Program-made: the position numbers and the translations under genes
DNA from: Maniola hyperantus
Taxonomy: Eukaryota > Arthropoda > Insecta > Lepidoptera > Nymphalidae
Assembly: GCF_902806685.2 (NCBI RefSeq)
Contig: NC_048539.1
Location: 13,990,378-14,054,377 of the forward strand
Reading direction: 5' to 3'
Length of the DNA: 64,000 bases
The notes under the pieces: model-generated
The model's input: the letters and a program-made list of their open reading frames with translations, nothing else
Database searches by the model: none
What the model was told of the DNA's origin: nothing
Shown here: positions 23,001-64,000 of the stretch, piece by piece
Layout: every line of letters begins with the position of its first letter
How positions within the stretch are numbered: position 1 is the stretch's first letter

Positions 23001-24127
23001 TAATTTGTCTTTTGCTAATAAGTAGATACGTAGGCAGTCTAGTAGAGTATTTTTTTTAAATTCAAGTTTATGCTCTACAATACTCTAGATGCCTTCGTTT
23101 TGTTTATCAGGGGGCACGGCAGTGCCCGCTTATAAAAAAATTAACAGAATCCAATATGAAACAAACGACTTTTTTATTTATACGACAATACTCACTAACA
23201 GTACGCGGCCAAAAGTGATGAACATCGATCTTTGGAAGGAGACAGCAGATTTGTAGAGCACTGTCTCGGTCGTTGAGACCGACAAAGCGTCATATGGGTA
23301 TGAGTGACAGAGACAACGCTCTACAAAGATGAAATGTCATTCTAAAGGCCGATGTTCATCACTTTCGGCCGCGTACTGTACTATTTCTGATGTAACAGAC
23401 CTGTATCTATCGCGAGTATGTAGGTACTTATCTATGCAATTCGTGCTAGACCGTGACAGTGAGAACTGGTGCGAGGCCAGTTTTCCACTAAATAAATATT
23501 ATACAATTTGTTAAATAACAATGTGTGTTAGTTCATCCCATTACGTTCGGTTTGTTCGCAAATAACTAATTTGGAAGGTCAAATACGTTAGCGTTGACTA
23601 ATATAGCCATGTGTGTTACGATTTTTTGTAAACCGTATTCTGTGTACCAATCTATGTTGTTCGTGCGTATATCCTACAGTACGCGGTTAAGAAAGAGATA
23701 GCGGTTTTGTAGAGCATTGTCTCTGTCATTGAGATCGCCAAAACATCACATACCTATGATCACATACGTATGAGTGACAGAGACAACGCTCTACAAAGCT
23801 GAAATGTCATTCTAAAGGTCGATGTACATTATTATCTGCCGCGTACCTACCTACTGTAATGTAAGTTTTTAGTAAACAAAACTTGTAAAAGTTTGCTTGA
23901 TGCGAGTGTCTAGTTACACGCAGTGCAAAACTACTTTACTTGATTTCAAGCACAACACTGTGTCCTTGACAGCGTACCTAATTAAATAGAATAGTTGGTT
24001 TCATTCAAAATCTTCTTTCCAGGTATACTGGGTTGGCCCGATAGCGGGCGGCGTGGTCGCAGGGCTGGTCTACAGGTTCATCCTGCGCATCGGCAAGGCC
24101 GGCGACACCGGCTCCTACGATCTATAA
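13925..24127 (+). CDS. Drip: Aquaporin (Drip/AQP1-like water channel), five 3' exons
   Basis: Major intrinsic protein that passes water across the plasma membrane, in insects typically of gut and Malpighian tubule cells. Exons 13925-14068, 18775-18846, 19608-19745, 20921-21001 and 24023-24127 are all phase 0 and join to 179 residues plus stop. Visible marks are the first pore motif HINPAVT (exon 1), a helix-5 histidine (ACHAAC, exon 3), the second pore motif SMNPARSFGPA with its selectivity-filter arginine (exon 4), and the helix-6 aromatic pair YWVGPIAGG (exon 5). The residue aligning with the mercury-sensitive cysteine of AQP1 is Ser in GSSMNPAR. The C-terminus GSYDL resembles the Drip C-terminal SYDF, which favours Drip over Prip; that subfamily choice is inference. 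The N-terminal exons (helices 1-2) are missing from the visible sequence. The gene converges on UBR4 with about 6.5 kb between the two stop codons. Confidence 0.9.
14254..14460 (-). mobile_element. Helitron-like element (family 3)
   Basis: Starts actagctgacccggcgaact and runs through gaatcggttcagctg-type sequence to tatatatagag. Shares ttcagctgt.ctcgagatttg with 17574-17753. Confidence 0.65.
15190..15312 (+). mobile_element. Retroposon-like repeat (copy also at 28150-28275)
   Basis: gcatcttctaggcaa, taggctgcat and gtctgattgcagc..agtctataaa are shared with 28150-28275, which ends in an A-run. Confidence 0.6.
15511..15585 (-). mobile_element. Helitron-like element, internal deletion derivative
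   Basis: Only the two ends remain: atgcccgcgacctcgtccgc and ttcgcatttataataatatg. Confidence 0.6.
16503..16640 (+). mobile_element. MITE (family also at 44182, 57657, 63502)
   Basis: gacagctacaatgtcacgat, then accataaattcagccaatca and attgatgcagg, shared with three other copies. Confidence 0.65.
17574..17832. mobile_element. Two abutting Helitron-like fragments
   Basis: 17574-17753 is a family-3 copy in reverse. At 17754 a second element end begins (actagctgacgcccgcaac), runs into cccacgggaattttaaaac and finishes cgaagtcgcgagcatcatCTAG|T. A nested or fused pair. Confidence 0.6.
18106..18330 (-). mobile_element. Helitron-like non-autonomous element
   Basis: Reverse orientation, CTAGCTGAGGCCCGCGTCTT to ttcgcatttataataatggg. 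Confidence 0.78.
18343..18540 (+). mobile_element. Helitron-like element (family 2)
   Basis: atatccgtatataaaaggaa, gactgactgactgatctatc..., ending gcgggcataagCTAG|T. Confidence 0.78.
18554..18690. mobile_element. MITE with 17-bp terminal inverted repeats
   Basis: gccgatttcaccaacgt at the left is the exact inverse of acgttggtgaaatcggc at the right. Confidence 0.78.
18775..18846 (+). CDS. Drip: Aquaporin exon: extracellular loop C
   Basis: Acceptor cttttttgttacag, donor GGACAG|gtatgg. It encodes 24 residues from LAVPGERVKTFG to GVTDGQ and is polar, as expected between helices 3 and 4. Confidence 0.9.
18905..19345 (-). mobile_element. GC-rich retroelement-like segment fused to SINE family 1 fragment
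   Basis: 18905-19150 is GC-rich and open on the minus strand (LVGPMGWWGHGRWRVVHGSL) but is not exon-like for the aquaporin. 19183-19345 matches SINE family 1 in reverse. Class of the GC-rich part not determined. Confidence 0.45.
19365..19512 (-). mobile_element. Helitron-like element, 3'-truncated
   Basis: ccgggataaaaaagtagcct, actctccaggtctttaac, cactttcgcatttagaataa. Confidence 0.65.
19608..19745 (+). CDS. Drip: Aquaporin exon: helices 4 and 5
   Basis: Acceptor ggttgcag, donor TGC|gtgagt. It encodes 46 residues: AVLVEALITFVLVLVVQGV (helix 4), the DARRNDLKGSAPLAIG loop, and helix 5 with the selectivity-filter histidine in ACHAAC. GC content is much higher than in the flanking introns. Confidence 0.95.
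19890..20296 (-). mobile_element. Lepidopteran repeat 'ccggccaagtgcg..ggaaccctaaaaa'
   Basis: Reverse orientation: tttttagggttctgtacc at the left, ttgtctgtctgtctgtctg inside, and gcggaaccctcagtgtgact..cacttggc at the right. Same family as 28789-29251. Confidence 0.65.
20623..20846 (-). mobile_element. Helitron-like element (family 2)
   Basis: CTAGCTTATGCTCGCGACTT to ccttttatatatttag. Very close to 7820-8035. It ends about 75 bases before an aquaporin exon. Confidence 0.8.
20921..21001 (+). CDS. Drip: Aquaporin exon: second NPA motif
   Basis: Acceptor ttgtttaacag, donor CATTGG|gtatgt. It encodes 27 residues containing SMNPARSFGPALVMG. The arginine after NPA is the conserved filter residue. 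Confidence 0.95.
21022..21310 (-). mobile_element. tRNA-derived SINE (family 1)
   Basis: Reverse orientation: agcacgggtctcctctcag to the tRNA-like head ggatcgaacccccgac and gtcttaactactcggctacc. Confidence 0.75.
21648..21738 (+). repeat. Direct repeat, first copy (second at 22789-22894)
   Basis: gtccagttaacctaatcttt, aacccgttac and cactttcactgcatcacgtg occur in both, 1.14 kb apart, in the last aquaporin intron. Confidence 0.8.
21788..21895. mobile_element. Foldback MITE
   Basis: gccattttaactc..atgtcaactgtcatgtca inverse to tgacatgataaaacttgaca..gagttaaaatggc. Confidence 0.7.
22106..22430 (-). mobile_element. Helitron-like element plus partial second copy
   Basis: 22106-22332 is a family-2 copy (acccgcgacttcgtttgcgt to ccttttatatacc). 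22358-22430 repeats its right end only (ttgatagatcagtcagtcat). Confidence 0.65.
22789..22894 (+). repeat. Direct repeat, second copy
   Basis: Partner of 21648-21738, with a small insertion (gaagattatatg) relative to it. Confidence 0.8.
23199..23378. mobile_element. Palindromic TA-type MITE (CAGTACGCGGC family), copy 1
   Basis: Long inverted repeats CAGTACGCGGC..GCCGCGTACTG with inner arms gtagagca.tgtctc / gagacaacgctctac. Five copies in the window. Confidence 0.85.
23677..23856. mobile_element. CAGTACGCGGC MITE, copy 2
   Basis: Flanked by TA on both sides (ta|cagtacgcgg .. tactg|ta). Only about 300 bases from copy 1, same orientation. Confidence 0.85.
24023..24127 (+). CDS. Drip: Aquaporin terminal exon: helix 6 and C-terminus
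   Basis: Acceptor ttctttccag. It encodes VYWVGPIAGGVVAG, a hydrophobic helix, and a short tail ending GSYDL followed by TAA at 24125-24127. The 3' UTR end is uncertain; AATAAA-like hexamers occur near 26068, 26217 and 26346 but none is clearly the signal. Confidence 0.93.
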   Translation, partial: VYWVGPIAGGVVAGLVYRFILRIGKAGDTGSYDL

Positions 24128-24242
24128 GCATTTGATTCTCAAAAAAAACACCATATATTATATATTTTATGCTGTTTCTCGTGATAGATGTTCTAAACTA
24201 AACCCTGTGTATTTGGATTGTTAGTAACTCAGATTAGAGTCG

Positions 24243-24355
24243 TTATAGTCCGAGTTATATGTCTGTTTCGCTCGCACTTACAGGTCGTAGGTAAGTAAGT
24301 GCAAGCGAAACAGACAGATAACTCGACGACTCAGTTTTTAATGCGTCGACTATAG
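24243..24355. mobile_element. Palindromic MITE (ctatagtcgacgc family), degenerate copy
   Basis: cgagttatatgtctgtttcg inverse to cgaaacagacagataactcg; right end gcgtcgactatag. Cleaner copy at 48514-48644. Confidence 0.75.
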
Positions 24356-24625
24356 TAAGAAAAAATGTTTTGGATTAAGGCGCAGTCACATAAAGCTGTG
24401 TTGTGAGTTGTGTCGCGACAGAAGGCATTTTAAATGAATGTCGTGGCGCGGGCTCTGGCGTGCTGAATTGATGCTTGAGATGCACTTACAAGTCACGACA
24501 CAGTAATGTGCTTGCAGATTAGCTTTTGTAAAAAGGGTATTATAGGGGGCACCTGTTTTAAAAATACAGGGTGTAACCAGAACGCTGGCAAAAACGAAGA
24601 CAGGTGATAGTACCTACTGATGATT

Positions 24626-24812
24626 ACTTTTTTTTTTTTTTTTTAAAGAACATTAGTCAAGTTAATTGCTGACTAATATTCCCCTTGCCCTCCAATTAAG
24701 CGTAAAGCTTGTGTTAGGAGTAGGTACGACAATAGTGCAACGGGTGGGGTTTGAACCGTCGACCTTTCGGTTTTCAGTCCACACCTTTACCCGTTGAGCT
24801 ATTGAGGCTCTT
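24626..24812 (-). mobile_element. tRNA-derived SINE (family 2) with poly-A
   Basis: The minus strand starts cctcaatagctcaacgggta, has B-box-like ggtcgacggttcaaacc, and ends with an A-run (plus-strand T17 at about 24628-24644). Confidence 0.78.
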
Positions 24813-25568
24813 AATTACTGATATGATACCACAAAAATAAACGCAAAAAAAATATACATATGAAAAAATCCTATACTTAATTTTGTAAAAGTTTACGATA
24901 TATTGAAAGTAAAACATTTGACTAACGCTAAGAGGTAAACGAACGTTGCGAAAGTGGCCACTCGGAGTCAATACCGCGTTGTAGGCGGGGGATTGACCCG
25001 AGTTTTGCACGCTATACATTGCAGGTTTCAAAGATACTAAATCACTAAAACTACAAAATGAGGCAAATGGTTATTGGTATTGGACTGTGTTTAGATAGTA
25101 TAACAGTAACGCTAAGTTTTTGCTAGCTTTCTGGTTACACCATGTATAAATAATTCTGGATGATTTTCGTACCTAGTAGAAATATCTAGATAAGTAGGTA
25201 TGATTGTCACCGTTGTTTCTTGGGACCTTTAATAACTATTAATCTATGTCTACACGAGGGACAGTCTTATATAAGCTCATTGATACAAACTTTATGAGTT
25301 GTTATACCTATATAATGATAGTTTCATTTTATAAGGTTTATTAATGGGCTTATTTTTTATAGACACTAAGTAGGTATATTCTGCTTTGGAATTCCAAAGT
25401 CGATGTCTAAATTTCTGTACAAATGGAGGCTGATGATGAGAACAAGTAAAAAAAGTGCACATTTATCCATTTCATATCGCGTTTATATCGTATCTCTTAT
25501 GAGTGACATGCGATATAGTTAATAATAATTGATGTTAGATTAATGTAAGGTTCGCGAAACGAGGTATT

Positions 25569-25807
25569 AGGCTACGTTTACACGGCGGCTATTCGATACG
25601 ACTTTTTGACAAGTTTGTTCGTGTGAACCTAAACATAAGTGCCAATGCGTGTCGTATTCGATAACATCGTTTCGAGACGCAGCCTCCTCGGTGATATTTT
25701 TCAATCACGGGATTTTTCTGCATAGACTGAATATATTTTCTGCTGTCACTGCTCTATTCAATAAAATCTCGTGTATACGGGAAAAATATTGCCGTTTGAA
25801 CGTAGCC
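25569..25807. mobile_element. MITE with ggctacgtt..aacgtagcc ends
   Basis: ggctacgtttacacggc at the left pairs with gccgtttgaacgtagcc at the right (two mismatches). No ORF. Confidence 0.7.
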
Positions 25808-26616
25808 TTATGGTCCTAATTTCCTACTGTTAAGGTTATACAAGATTTGTAATGGCGTACACACATCAAAGCGCGCCATCGTCGCCGCGCGCTGCCGAAT
25901 GATATTATTCATACTTCAATTAAAAATGAAACACACGTACTCGCGCATCGAGAGTATCTGTGGTATCGCTGTGCCGTGCAGTTTCCGATCCGTCGCGTTC
26001 TGTTTGTTTCAGCTTTTAATCTTTAAGTTCTAGAACTACATCGCTGCCTGATTTTTATCTCAATCTTCTAACAAGTAATAAACATGTAACGTCTTTATGC
26101 CTCATTAATTTACATCATACAAAGACTCCGATGATTGATTGTAAGATAAGTTATATTATTAAGTTAAATAAGATAGGGTTTCCAAAAGTATTAAGTCTAT
26201 TTATGCAGATATCGTGAATAAATTAAGTATGAGCTAAGTTAAAGGAATTAAGTAAATATTTCTGTAGGATTCGAACGGCTGGTTCGGCGTGAGCTGGTAT
26301 TTGTTTGTATGTAAAAACATATCTCTCACGATTATTGTTTGTGGCGAAATAAATAATACAACTTCAATTGTTTTATATTTTTGTGTATCCTTTATCTAAC
26401 TGCATATAGATGATAAGCATAGTGGCATAGATAGACACAACGGAATAGAGAAAGAAGCCTTAAGAAAAAGTAAAAGGACAGGAATTGAAGTTTATTTTGT
26501 TTCCCTATAAATGTTAGGTACTATGTATGTTTTAAAGTTACAGGGGTTTACAAATGTTTAAACCCGTGTACTTAACTTTAAAACTACTACAGACACAGGT
26601 ATTACTTTATAAAATA

Positions 26617-26778
26617 CTAGAGGATGCCCGCGACTTCGTCCGTGTCATTTAGGTTTTTTTAAAATCCCGTGGGAACTCTTTAATTTTTCGGGATAAAAGG
26701 TAGCCTATGTTCTTCCCCGGGAAGAAGCTAACAGACAGACAGACAGACACACTTTCGCATTTATAATATTAGTATGGA
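26617..26778 (-). mobile_element. Helitron-like non-autonomous element
   Basis: CTAGAGGATGCCCGCGACTT to cactttcgcatttataatat..atGGA; both termini intact. Confidence 0.82.
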
Positions 26779-26881
26779 TGCCTATAAAATTTCATTAAGT
26801 TTGATTGTTTAGTATTCAAACGAGAACTAAACTACTTTTGTATGGAGAGCGCGCTAGAGAGACTTCTCTTAATAATTAGTA

Positions 26882-27073
26882 CAGTACGCGGCGGAAAATA
26901 GTGTACGTACATCGACCTTTAGAAGGAGATAGCGAATTTGTAGAGCATTGTCTCTGTTGTTGAGATCGACAAAATGTCATATGGGTAGGTATGAGTGACA
27001 GAGACAACGCTCTACAAAGCCTAAATGTCATTCTAAAGGTCGATGTACCTACAATAATTCCTGCCGCGTACTG
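26882..27073. mobile_element. CAGTACGCGGC MITE, copy 3
   Basis: Flanked by TA on both sides; same arms as copies 1-2, with ggtaggtatg in the loop. Confidence 0.85.
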
Positions 27074-27121
27074 TATCTATCGTTAAGGCTTATGCGCGAG
27101 GAGTCCTTAAGTTGAGGAGCT

Positions 27122-27340
27122 CCACCACACGAGTAGATATATAGACCAGAGGGGAAGCTTCATACTAGCGGCTGACTGTAGGTTCACTCACTCTAGCACA
27201 GCTCACGCACACCACGACGTGTCACGGACGCTCCGTTTGCCGCCAAACTGGGCGCACGGAGCGTCCGTGGCACGTCGTGGTGTGCGTGAGCTAGTGTGAA
27301 GCTTCCCCTCTGGTCTATAATATCTACCCGTGTGGCTCCA
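27122..27340. mobile_element. Large foldback MITE with about 100-bp arms
   Basis: Outer arms accacacgagtagatat / atatctacccgtgtggc; then atagaccagaggggaagctt / aagcttcccctctggtctat; then agctcacgcacaccacgacg / cgtcgtggtgtgcgtgagct and cacggacgctccgt / acggagcgtccgtg. Very long predicted stem. Confidence 0.85.
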
Positions 27341-27775
27341 CCGTCCATCTCCTTTTAATATTCTTACCGATATACGATATATCTTATACGATAGCTACCT
27401 AATGATTATGTTAGCAGACAAAACGATTATTTAATAGCTCCCACCCACACAGCCTGGCTATTTGCGAAGTCTGTAATTGCGAATGTCTCATTTACAAGTG
27501 TAATGTTACATTACGAGCGTTCAACGAATTGTCTCAAATTAATACCAAACCAGATTACATACATACAATTGCCATTGTATTTGAATCAATAATTATTTCG
27601 CAAAATATTTCTACCTACTGTGTCATTTAAAGGTTATGTTATTAATGATCTATCATACATTATAACTGGCGCAGCAGTGCTGTGGCCCATAAAGTAAGAG
27701 AAATGATCCGGTTTCGACTTCCACCTGAGACAGTTTGCTGGGACGCTTTCGATAGCTAAGTAGGTAGTACATCTA

Positions 27776-27947
27776 CAGTACGGCCGAAAGAAATGTATAT
27801 CGGCTTTTAGAATGACATTTCGGTTTTGTAGAGCGTTGTCTCTGTCACTCATACCTATATGACGTTTTGTCGGTCTCAACGACAGAGAGCTCTACGAATC
27901 TGCTATTTCCTTCTAAATGTTTATACATTACTTTCGGCCGCGTACTG
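27776..27947. mobile_element. CAGTACGCGGC MITE, copy 4 (inverted)
   Basis: TA-flanked; interior in the opposite orientation (cattctaaaa-type arm first). Confidence 0.8.
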
Positions 27948-28149
27948 TACGTCTTTAAGCGTCTGGTAATACATCGCGTAGATGATTATGGGTAAGTATA
28001 TATGTATATGGGTCTCCGTAATAATTCTACCAGGTTATACTTATTATGTTAGACTGAATCATCGCCAATTAGATACCTATACGTATTTATAGGAATCATT
28101 TCGTCGTAGTCAGGTCATAAAGAATCACCATATTAATCCATAATTTTAA

Positions 28150-28275
28150 TATGGGTACCTTAAAGTCAAATGAGCATCTTCTAGGCAAGTGCGGAGGTTC
28201 CGTCTTAGGCTGCATGGTCATTTGTCAGCAGGTCTGATTGCAGCCAAGCGCTAGTCTATAAATTTAAAAAAAAAC
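28150..28275 (+). mobile_element. Retroposon-like repeat with A-run
   Basis: Partner of 15190-15312; ends agtctataaatttaaaaaaa. Confidence 0.6.
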
Positions 28276-28313
28276 TAGCAAATTAAATATGTAGGTAGGT
28301 ACCTATGTGCTAA

Positions 28314-28530
28314 CTAGCTGATGCCCGCGACTTCGTTCGCATGGAAACAGGTTTGTAAAAATCCCGTGGGAACTCTTTGATTAGTGACTAGATGAAAAGT
28401 AGCCTATGTCACTCTCCAGGTCTTCAACTATATATCCATTCAAATCACGTCAATCCATTGTTCCGTTGCGACGTGATTGAAGGACAAACCAACAAACAAA
28501 CACTTTCGCATTTTTTATAATATGGGTAGT
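28314..28530 (-). mobile_element. Helitron-like non-autonomous element
   Basis: CTAGCTGATGCCCGCGACTT to cactttcgcattttttataa. Confidence 0.8.
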
Positions 28531-28788
28531 GATATATCAATATCATTGCTGAAATAAGGGTAGGCCCTTGGATAGGGTTTTCGCATAAACTGAGCAATGG
28601 GTGTTTACGATGCGATGTTTGCATCAACCTATGAAGCACCTATTACCTAGACCCAATTCGACAGCTATCTGACAATATCTCATCACGACGCGTCACAATC
28701 TGTGCGGATACCTACCTTGCGCCAGTCGTGACTCCCGCGCTCTAATCACAAGCGACATATCGCCTGCGCAACTCCGATCCTGTTAAAA

Positions 28789-29251
28789 ACCGGCCAAGTG
28801 CGTGGCGGACCACGCGCAGTGTAGGGTTCCGTAGTCACAACTTAGCCATGATAGTTTTCCTTTAAAATTGATTATACTACAGCTGTGTGATATATATACT
28901 ACAGACTAGACTCTACAAAAATTAGCACTTTAAAACATCATCAAACATTACAAACGGATCTAGAAATTGAAAAATGATGTTCCCACACCCACAGTATTTT
29001 TAAAAGACCTATTCAACGATACTCCACACTATGGGGTAGACGAGAAAAAACATTCATCCCCACTTTACATCTAGGGGAGCTACTCTTAAAAAAATATTTA
29101 TCACAATTTTATTTCACCACTTTGTCGCCGTGATTAATGTTTATACCCATGCCAAATTAGATTTTTAGCACTAATAGTCTGTGAGATTAATCGAGGACGG
29201 ACGGACGGACATGGCGAAGGGTTCCGTGTTTACTACGGAATCCTAAAAATG
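28789..29251 (+). mobile_element. Lepidopteran repeat 'ccggccaagtgcg..ggaatcctaaaaa'
   Basis: Starts aaaccggccaagtgcgtggc with agggttccgtag; ends gacggacggacggacatgg..gggttccgtg..acggaatcctaaaaa. No ORF; class uncertain. Confidence 0.7.
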
Positions 29252-29517
29252 TGTCGCTCATGTCAAGGGCGTTTGATCCAGTATTGTCTCAGTGAGTGAT
29301 TGATAGTAAGTACGCCTCTTTACACGTGCTGAGACAGAAGCAGATCAGTCATATACTTAGAGCAAGATACCAGGAATTTCATGGATTTCTAACTGGACTC
29401 TTTGATTTCATGGATTTCTAACTGGAGTCTTTCGTTAGACTGATGTCTAACGAAAACTTTCAAAGATACAGAATAGCCCGGCCGCCAGACGTTATATAAG
29501 TAAGGCGGCCCAGCGGG

Positions 29518-29710
29518 GTGATTCGTTAACTCAGTGTCTAACACGAAATGATAGCCACCGAATTCATTTGACATTGGTTGGTTTCACATTGCTGCTTGAC
29601 TGAGTAATATTAAAATGATTTTTAGTAGAAAACCTTCAAGGGATTAATAATAAATGTCAAATGAGCTCGGTGGCTATCATTCAGCGTTAGACACTGAGTT
29701 AGCAAATCGG
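29518..29710. mobile_element. MITE with about 50-bp inverted repeats
   Basis: aactcagtgtctaacacgaa..atgatagccaccgaattcat pairs with atgtcaaatgagctcggtgg..gttagacactgagtt. A half copy lies at 59455-59530. Confidence 0.78.
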
Positions 29711-29845
29711 TAGGATGGCCTATTCCACACATTTTGTTTTGTTTGAAATAAAATATGTGTCATAAAAATATGAAGTCTAGACGATTCGCGAAGCTAATTG
29801 GCACCGGCACAAGCTAGCAAATATGCGTCCGTTTAAAATACACAC

Positions 29846-29991
29846 TAACGGCGGTTACTCTTCTGATCCTAGTCCGTGAAAATACGTTCCTTTTTGTTTT
29901 GTATGAGAGGCGGGAGCTTATGACATAATATGTCGTAGATAATCGATGGTATTCTCACGGATGACGGAAGAGCAGTGCGTAATCGCCGTAA
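29846..29991. mobile_element. Palindromic MITE, copy 1
   Basis: taacggcggttac..agtccgtgaaaatacg pairs with gtattctcacgga..gtaatcgccgta. Neighbouring copy at 30087-30218. Confidence 0.72.
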
Positions 29992-30086
29992 CACTATACC
30001 ACACATATTGTTTCTCAGAAATTATAGTACGTCTGGCGATCTCGGGATCTTGGACCAATACAAAAATCTCATTTTCTCTCATTCTC

Positions 30087-30218
30087 ATGGCGGTACGCAC
30101 TCCGATCCGAGTCCGTGAAAGTACGTTCCTCTTTGTTTTGTATGTTAGCTTATGACATATGTCGTAGATATTTTTATATCCGTATTTTCACGGATTCGGA
30201 TCGGATGAATGCGTGATC
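30087..30218. mobile_element. Palindromic MITE, copy 2
   Basis: Shares agtccgtgaaa.tacgttcct, ttgttttgtatg and gcttatgacat.atgtcgtag with copy 1; right arm ttcacggattcggatcggat. Confidence 0.72.
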
Positions 30219-30377
30219 GCTGTTATCAATGCTCACTACTGTGCCATGGAGGTTGTTTAATTAAAAAATGGTAAATGTTTCTGGTTCTGGTATCAATGCA
30301 TTTTGCACAGCAAATTTTTGATTGATTTGAGCAGTAAGTAAATATGTAAATAAAAAAGAATATAGAAGGAAATACTA

Positions 30378-30383
30378 TTTATT
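30378..30383 (-). promoter_or_regulatory. Likely UBR4 polyadenylation signal AATAAA
   Basis: AATAAA on the minus strand about 245 bases past the stop codon, giving a short 3' UTR (about 30360-30628). No other canonical hexamer fits better nearby. Confidence 0.5.
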
Positions 30384-30628
30384 GAAGCAACACAAAGCGG
30401 GATACAATTTAAGCGCCATAAGATATTTTAACTTTTTAATAGGATTATACGGATTAACTAGAGAAATAAATATTAAACACGTTAAGTGATAATAGGGTAC
30501 ACTACACACTGTGGGTATACACTAGCGTTCTATGGGGTTCACAAATATTATTTTTTTATTACTGGCGCCATAAGTCAACAGGCTATGCACCCGTTGTAGC
30601 TGAGGCAATAGGGCGCGAATGGCCGTTC

Positions 30629-62470
<31,842 letters not shown>

Positions 62471-62479
62471 CTGCTATTA

Positions 62480-63177
62480 CAAAAACAGACCTGTTGATCT
62501 TATGCACATAGTAGTCAGCTATGGTAAGTCACTTACATTGTAAACACTCGCAACGAGTCAACTTCTGTAAATTTTTGTTGCAGAAATTAATATTGATGCA
62601 GAACTCAGCTCTGGCAAATCACTTGCACTGTATAAATACTCGCAGCAAGTCAATATCTGCAAGTTTTAGTTACCTAAACTTGTAGAAATTGAGCTTGACA
62701 AGACAGTGAAAACTGATTTCGGCAAGTTTTATTGCTAGTGAACATTAAGCATTGTGTACTTCGAAATGATGGGATGATACAACACATTTTGTTATTCAGA
62801 CACCTGAACCTCACGAGATTCAGGTATGATACAGGTTGACACATGCTAGATAGAATGTATTGATATTAAGGTTGTGCAGCCAGAGTTATGTATGGAGAGG
62901 CGTTAGCCCATCCGACACTTCATGCAAAATAGACTTGAACAGATTATATTTAGGGTTTGAAATTACGAGGCATGAAAATGTTACGTTAATGGAAAACAAC
63001 AAGGAACGTGCAGGACGTCGAAATGCTAGTGGTGAGCATAAATGGATACCAAACTATCTGAGATACATGGATGAATGGATGGATCGAACACATTAATAGC
63101 TTTGTACTTTAAAGTAACCTAAAAGATAAGCACATGGCTTCGTAGAACGCATGGGCGCGCGGTATTCATCCATAATA
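62480..63177. other. UBR4 intron stretch, nothing firm
   Basis: Two loose copies of a tcagct.tggtaa.tcacttacattgtaa-like segment near 62514 and 62605; no exon-like block. Confidence 0.4.
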
Positions 63178-63401
63178 TCCATACTAATATTATAAATGCG
63201 AAAGTGTGTCTGGCTGTCTGTCTGCTAGCCTTTCACGGGCCACGGCTCATCCGTTCAATAAATTTTGCCGAAATTTGGTGCAGCGATAGCTTGCATCCCG
63301 GGGAAGGAGATAGGCTTCTTTTTATCCCGGAAAATCAAAGAGTTCCCACGGGATTTTCAAAAACATAAATCCATGTGGACGAAGACGCAGGCATCAACTA
63401 G
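63178..63401 (+). mobile_element. Helitron-like non-autonomous element, intact ends
   Basis: TCCATACTAATATTATAAAT to cgcaggcatcaaCTAG|T. Confidence 0.85.
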
Positions 63402-63501
63402 TTATTTATAAACAAAAGCGACCAACTGCAATTTTTTTTCATTAAAAATGATCCATCTAGTGTGTAGTAAATTAAGACGTCGTATGAGCTAATAAATAAA
63501 C

Positions 63502-63680
63502 CTGTAGGGCAATTGTCTAAAACCTGCATCAATCATTATTACAATCTCAATTGTTCTGATTGGCTGAATTTGTGCGATTCTTGTTGCAACAATGCATTGT
63601 GGCCAATAGTGAGCGCAATCAGAGATGATTGCGATCGTGACATTGTAACTGTCAAACAACCGCGGTAGGGCCACTGGAGA
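63502..63680 (-). mobile_element. MITE, near-identical to 44182-44366
   Basis: Same cctgcatcaatcattattac..gttgcaacaatgcattgtgg..accgcggtagggccact, with a 10-base deletion around gtgagcg. Confidence 0.8.
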
Positions 63681-63791
63681 TGTATTATGAAGCCGCTGAA
63701 CGCATCGCTCGTGCGTTCTTGTAATGGTACCTGCGATACGCATACATTAATTAAGCTAAGGGAAAATGGATTATATTTAGATAATACTAGC

Positions 63792-63857
63792 CTGCGACAG
63801 CAGATGTTACTTCCATGGCTGTGGTGCAGGAAGTGCCGGTTGGCGCTGACATCTCGC
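63792..63857 (-). CDS. poe: Probable upstream UBR4 exon (Ser/Thr-rich linker), GC donor
   Basis: A 66-nt segment with acceptor TTGTAG and donor CAG|GCTAGT. Read in phase 1 it gives EMSAPTGTSCTTAMEV..AVAG and joins in phase to the next exon (PSGSSQPVAST). A low-complexity Ser/Thr linker is expected here in UBR4. The donor is GC rather than GT and the polypyrimidine tract is poor, so this is tentative. Confidence 0.38.
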
Positions 63858-64000
63858 CTACAACACACACTTTTCTCACTCACACAAACAAGCGTAAGCA
63901 AACACTTGATTACTAACTCAGCAAATACTTAATAGTCATTTTCCTAATGAAGTAACTGATGCTCATAAACAACAGCTGGCTTCGTTTTGTTGTAATGTAA

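Noticed and set aside
24735..24812. tRNA-like segment with ggttcaaacc on the minus strand
   Set aside because: Head of SINE family 2: poly-A tail and several copies.

Overview
This is eukaryotic DNA, almost certainly from a moth or butterfly. The window is AT-rich intron and intergenic sequence broken by small GC-rich exons with ordinary GT-AG junctions, and it is packed with repeats typical of Lepidoptera: Helitron-like elements with 5' TC, 3' CTAG and the motif 'cgcggacgaagtcgcgggcatc', tRNA-derived SINEs, LINE 3' ends and palindromic MITEs. There is no operon, CRISPR array, rRNA gene or convincing stand-alone tRNA gene. Identifications rest on reading translations and on remembered protein families; no search was run.

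Left part (1-24127, + strand): five exons of a water-channel aquaporin, most like insect Drip/AQP1, at 13925-24127. They run from just before the first NPA motif to the stop codon. The 5' exons for helices 1-2 are not recognisable in 1-13924, which holds only repeats and unremarkable AT-rich sequence, so they probably lie outside the window or in short exons I cannot see.

Middle (24128-30628): convergent intergenic region with several MITEs, including a palindromic TA-flanked family with three copies here, and the 3' UTR of the next gene.

Right part (30629-64000, - strand): the 3' portion of the giant E3 ubiquitin ligase gene UBR4 (Drosophila purity of essence/pushover). I resolved 42 consecutive coding exons (62470 down to 30629). 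Their phases join without a break into about 2,297 residues ending in a stop codon, plus one likely further upstream exon (63792-63857). The reading frame covers the central zinc-binding region (CxxC clusters), the long helical repeat region, and the C-terminal E3 module with the hemiRING motif CCICREGY. The UBR box and N-terminal half lie beyond the right edge.

I do not see a new multi-gene system. The unusual features are structural and sit inside the UBR4 gene: three partial exon duplications, each a copy of an exon's 3' end plus its splice donor placed in the next intron; a retroposon that landed on an exon-intron junction so that its 13-bp target duplication copied the splice donor; a LINE 3' end abutting another donor; one well-supported GC-AG intron and one tentative one; and a 2.3-kb inverted-repeat-bounded block carrying a spliced-looking, decayed gene fragment.
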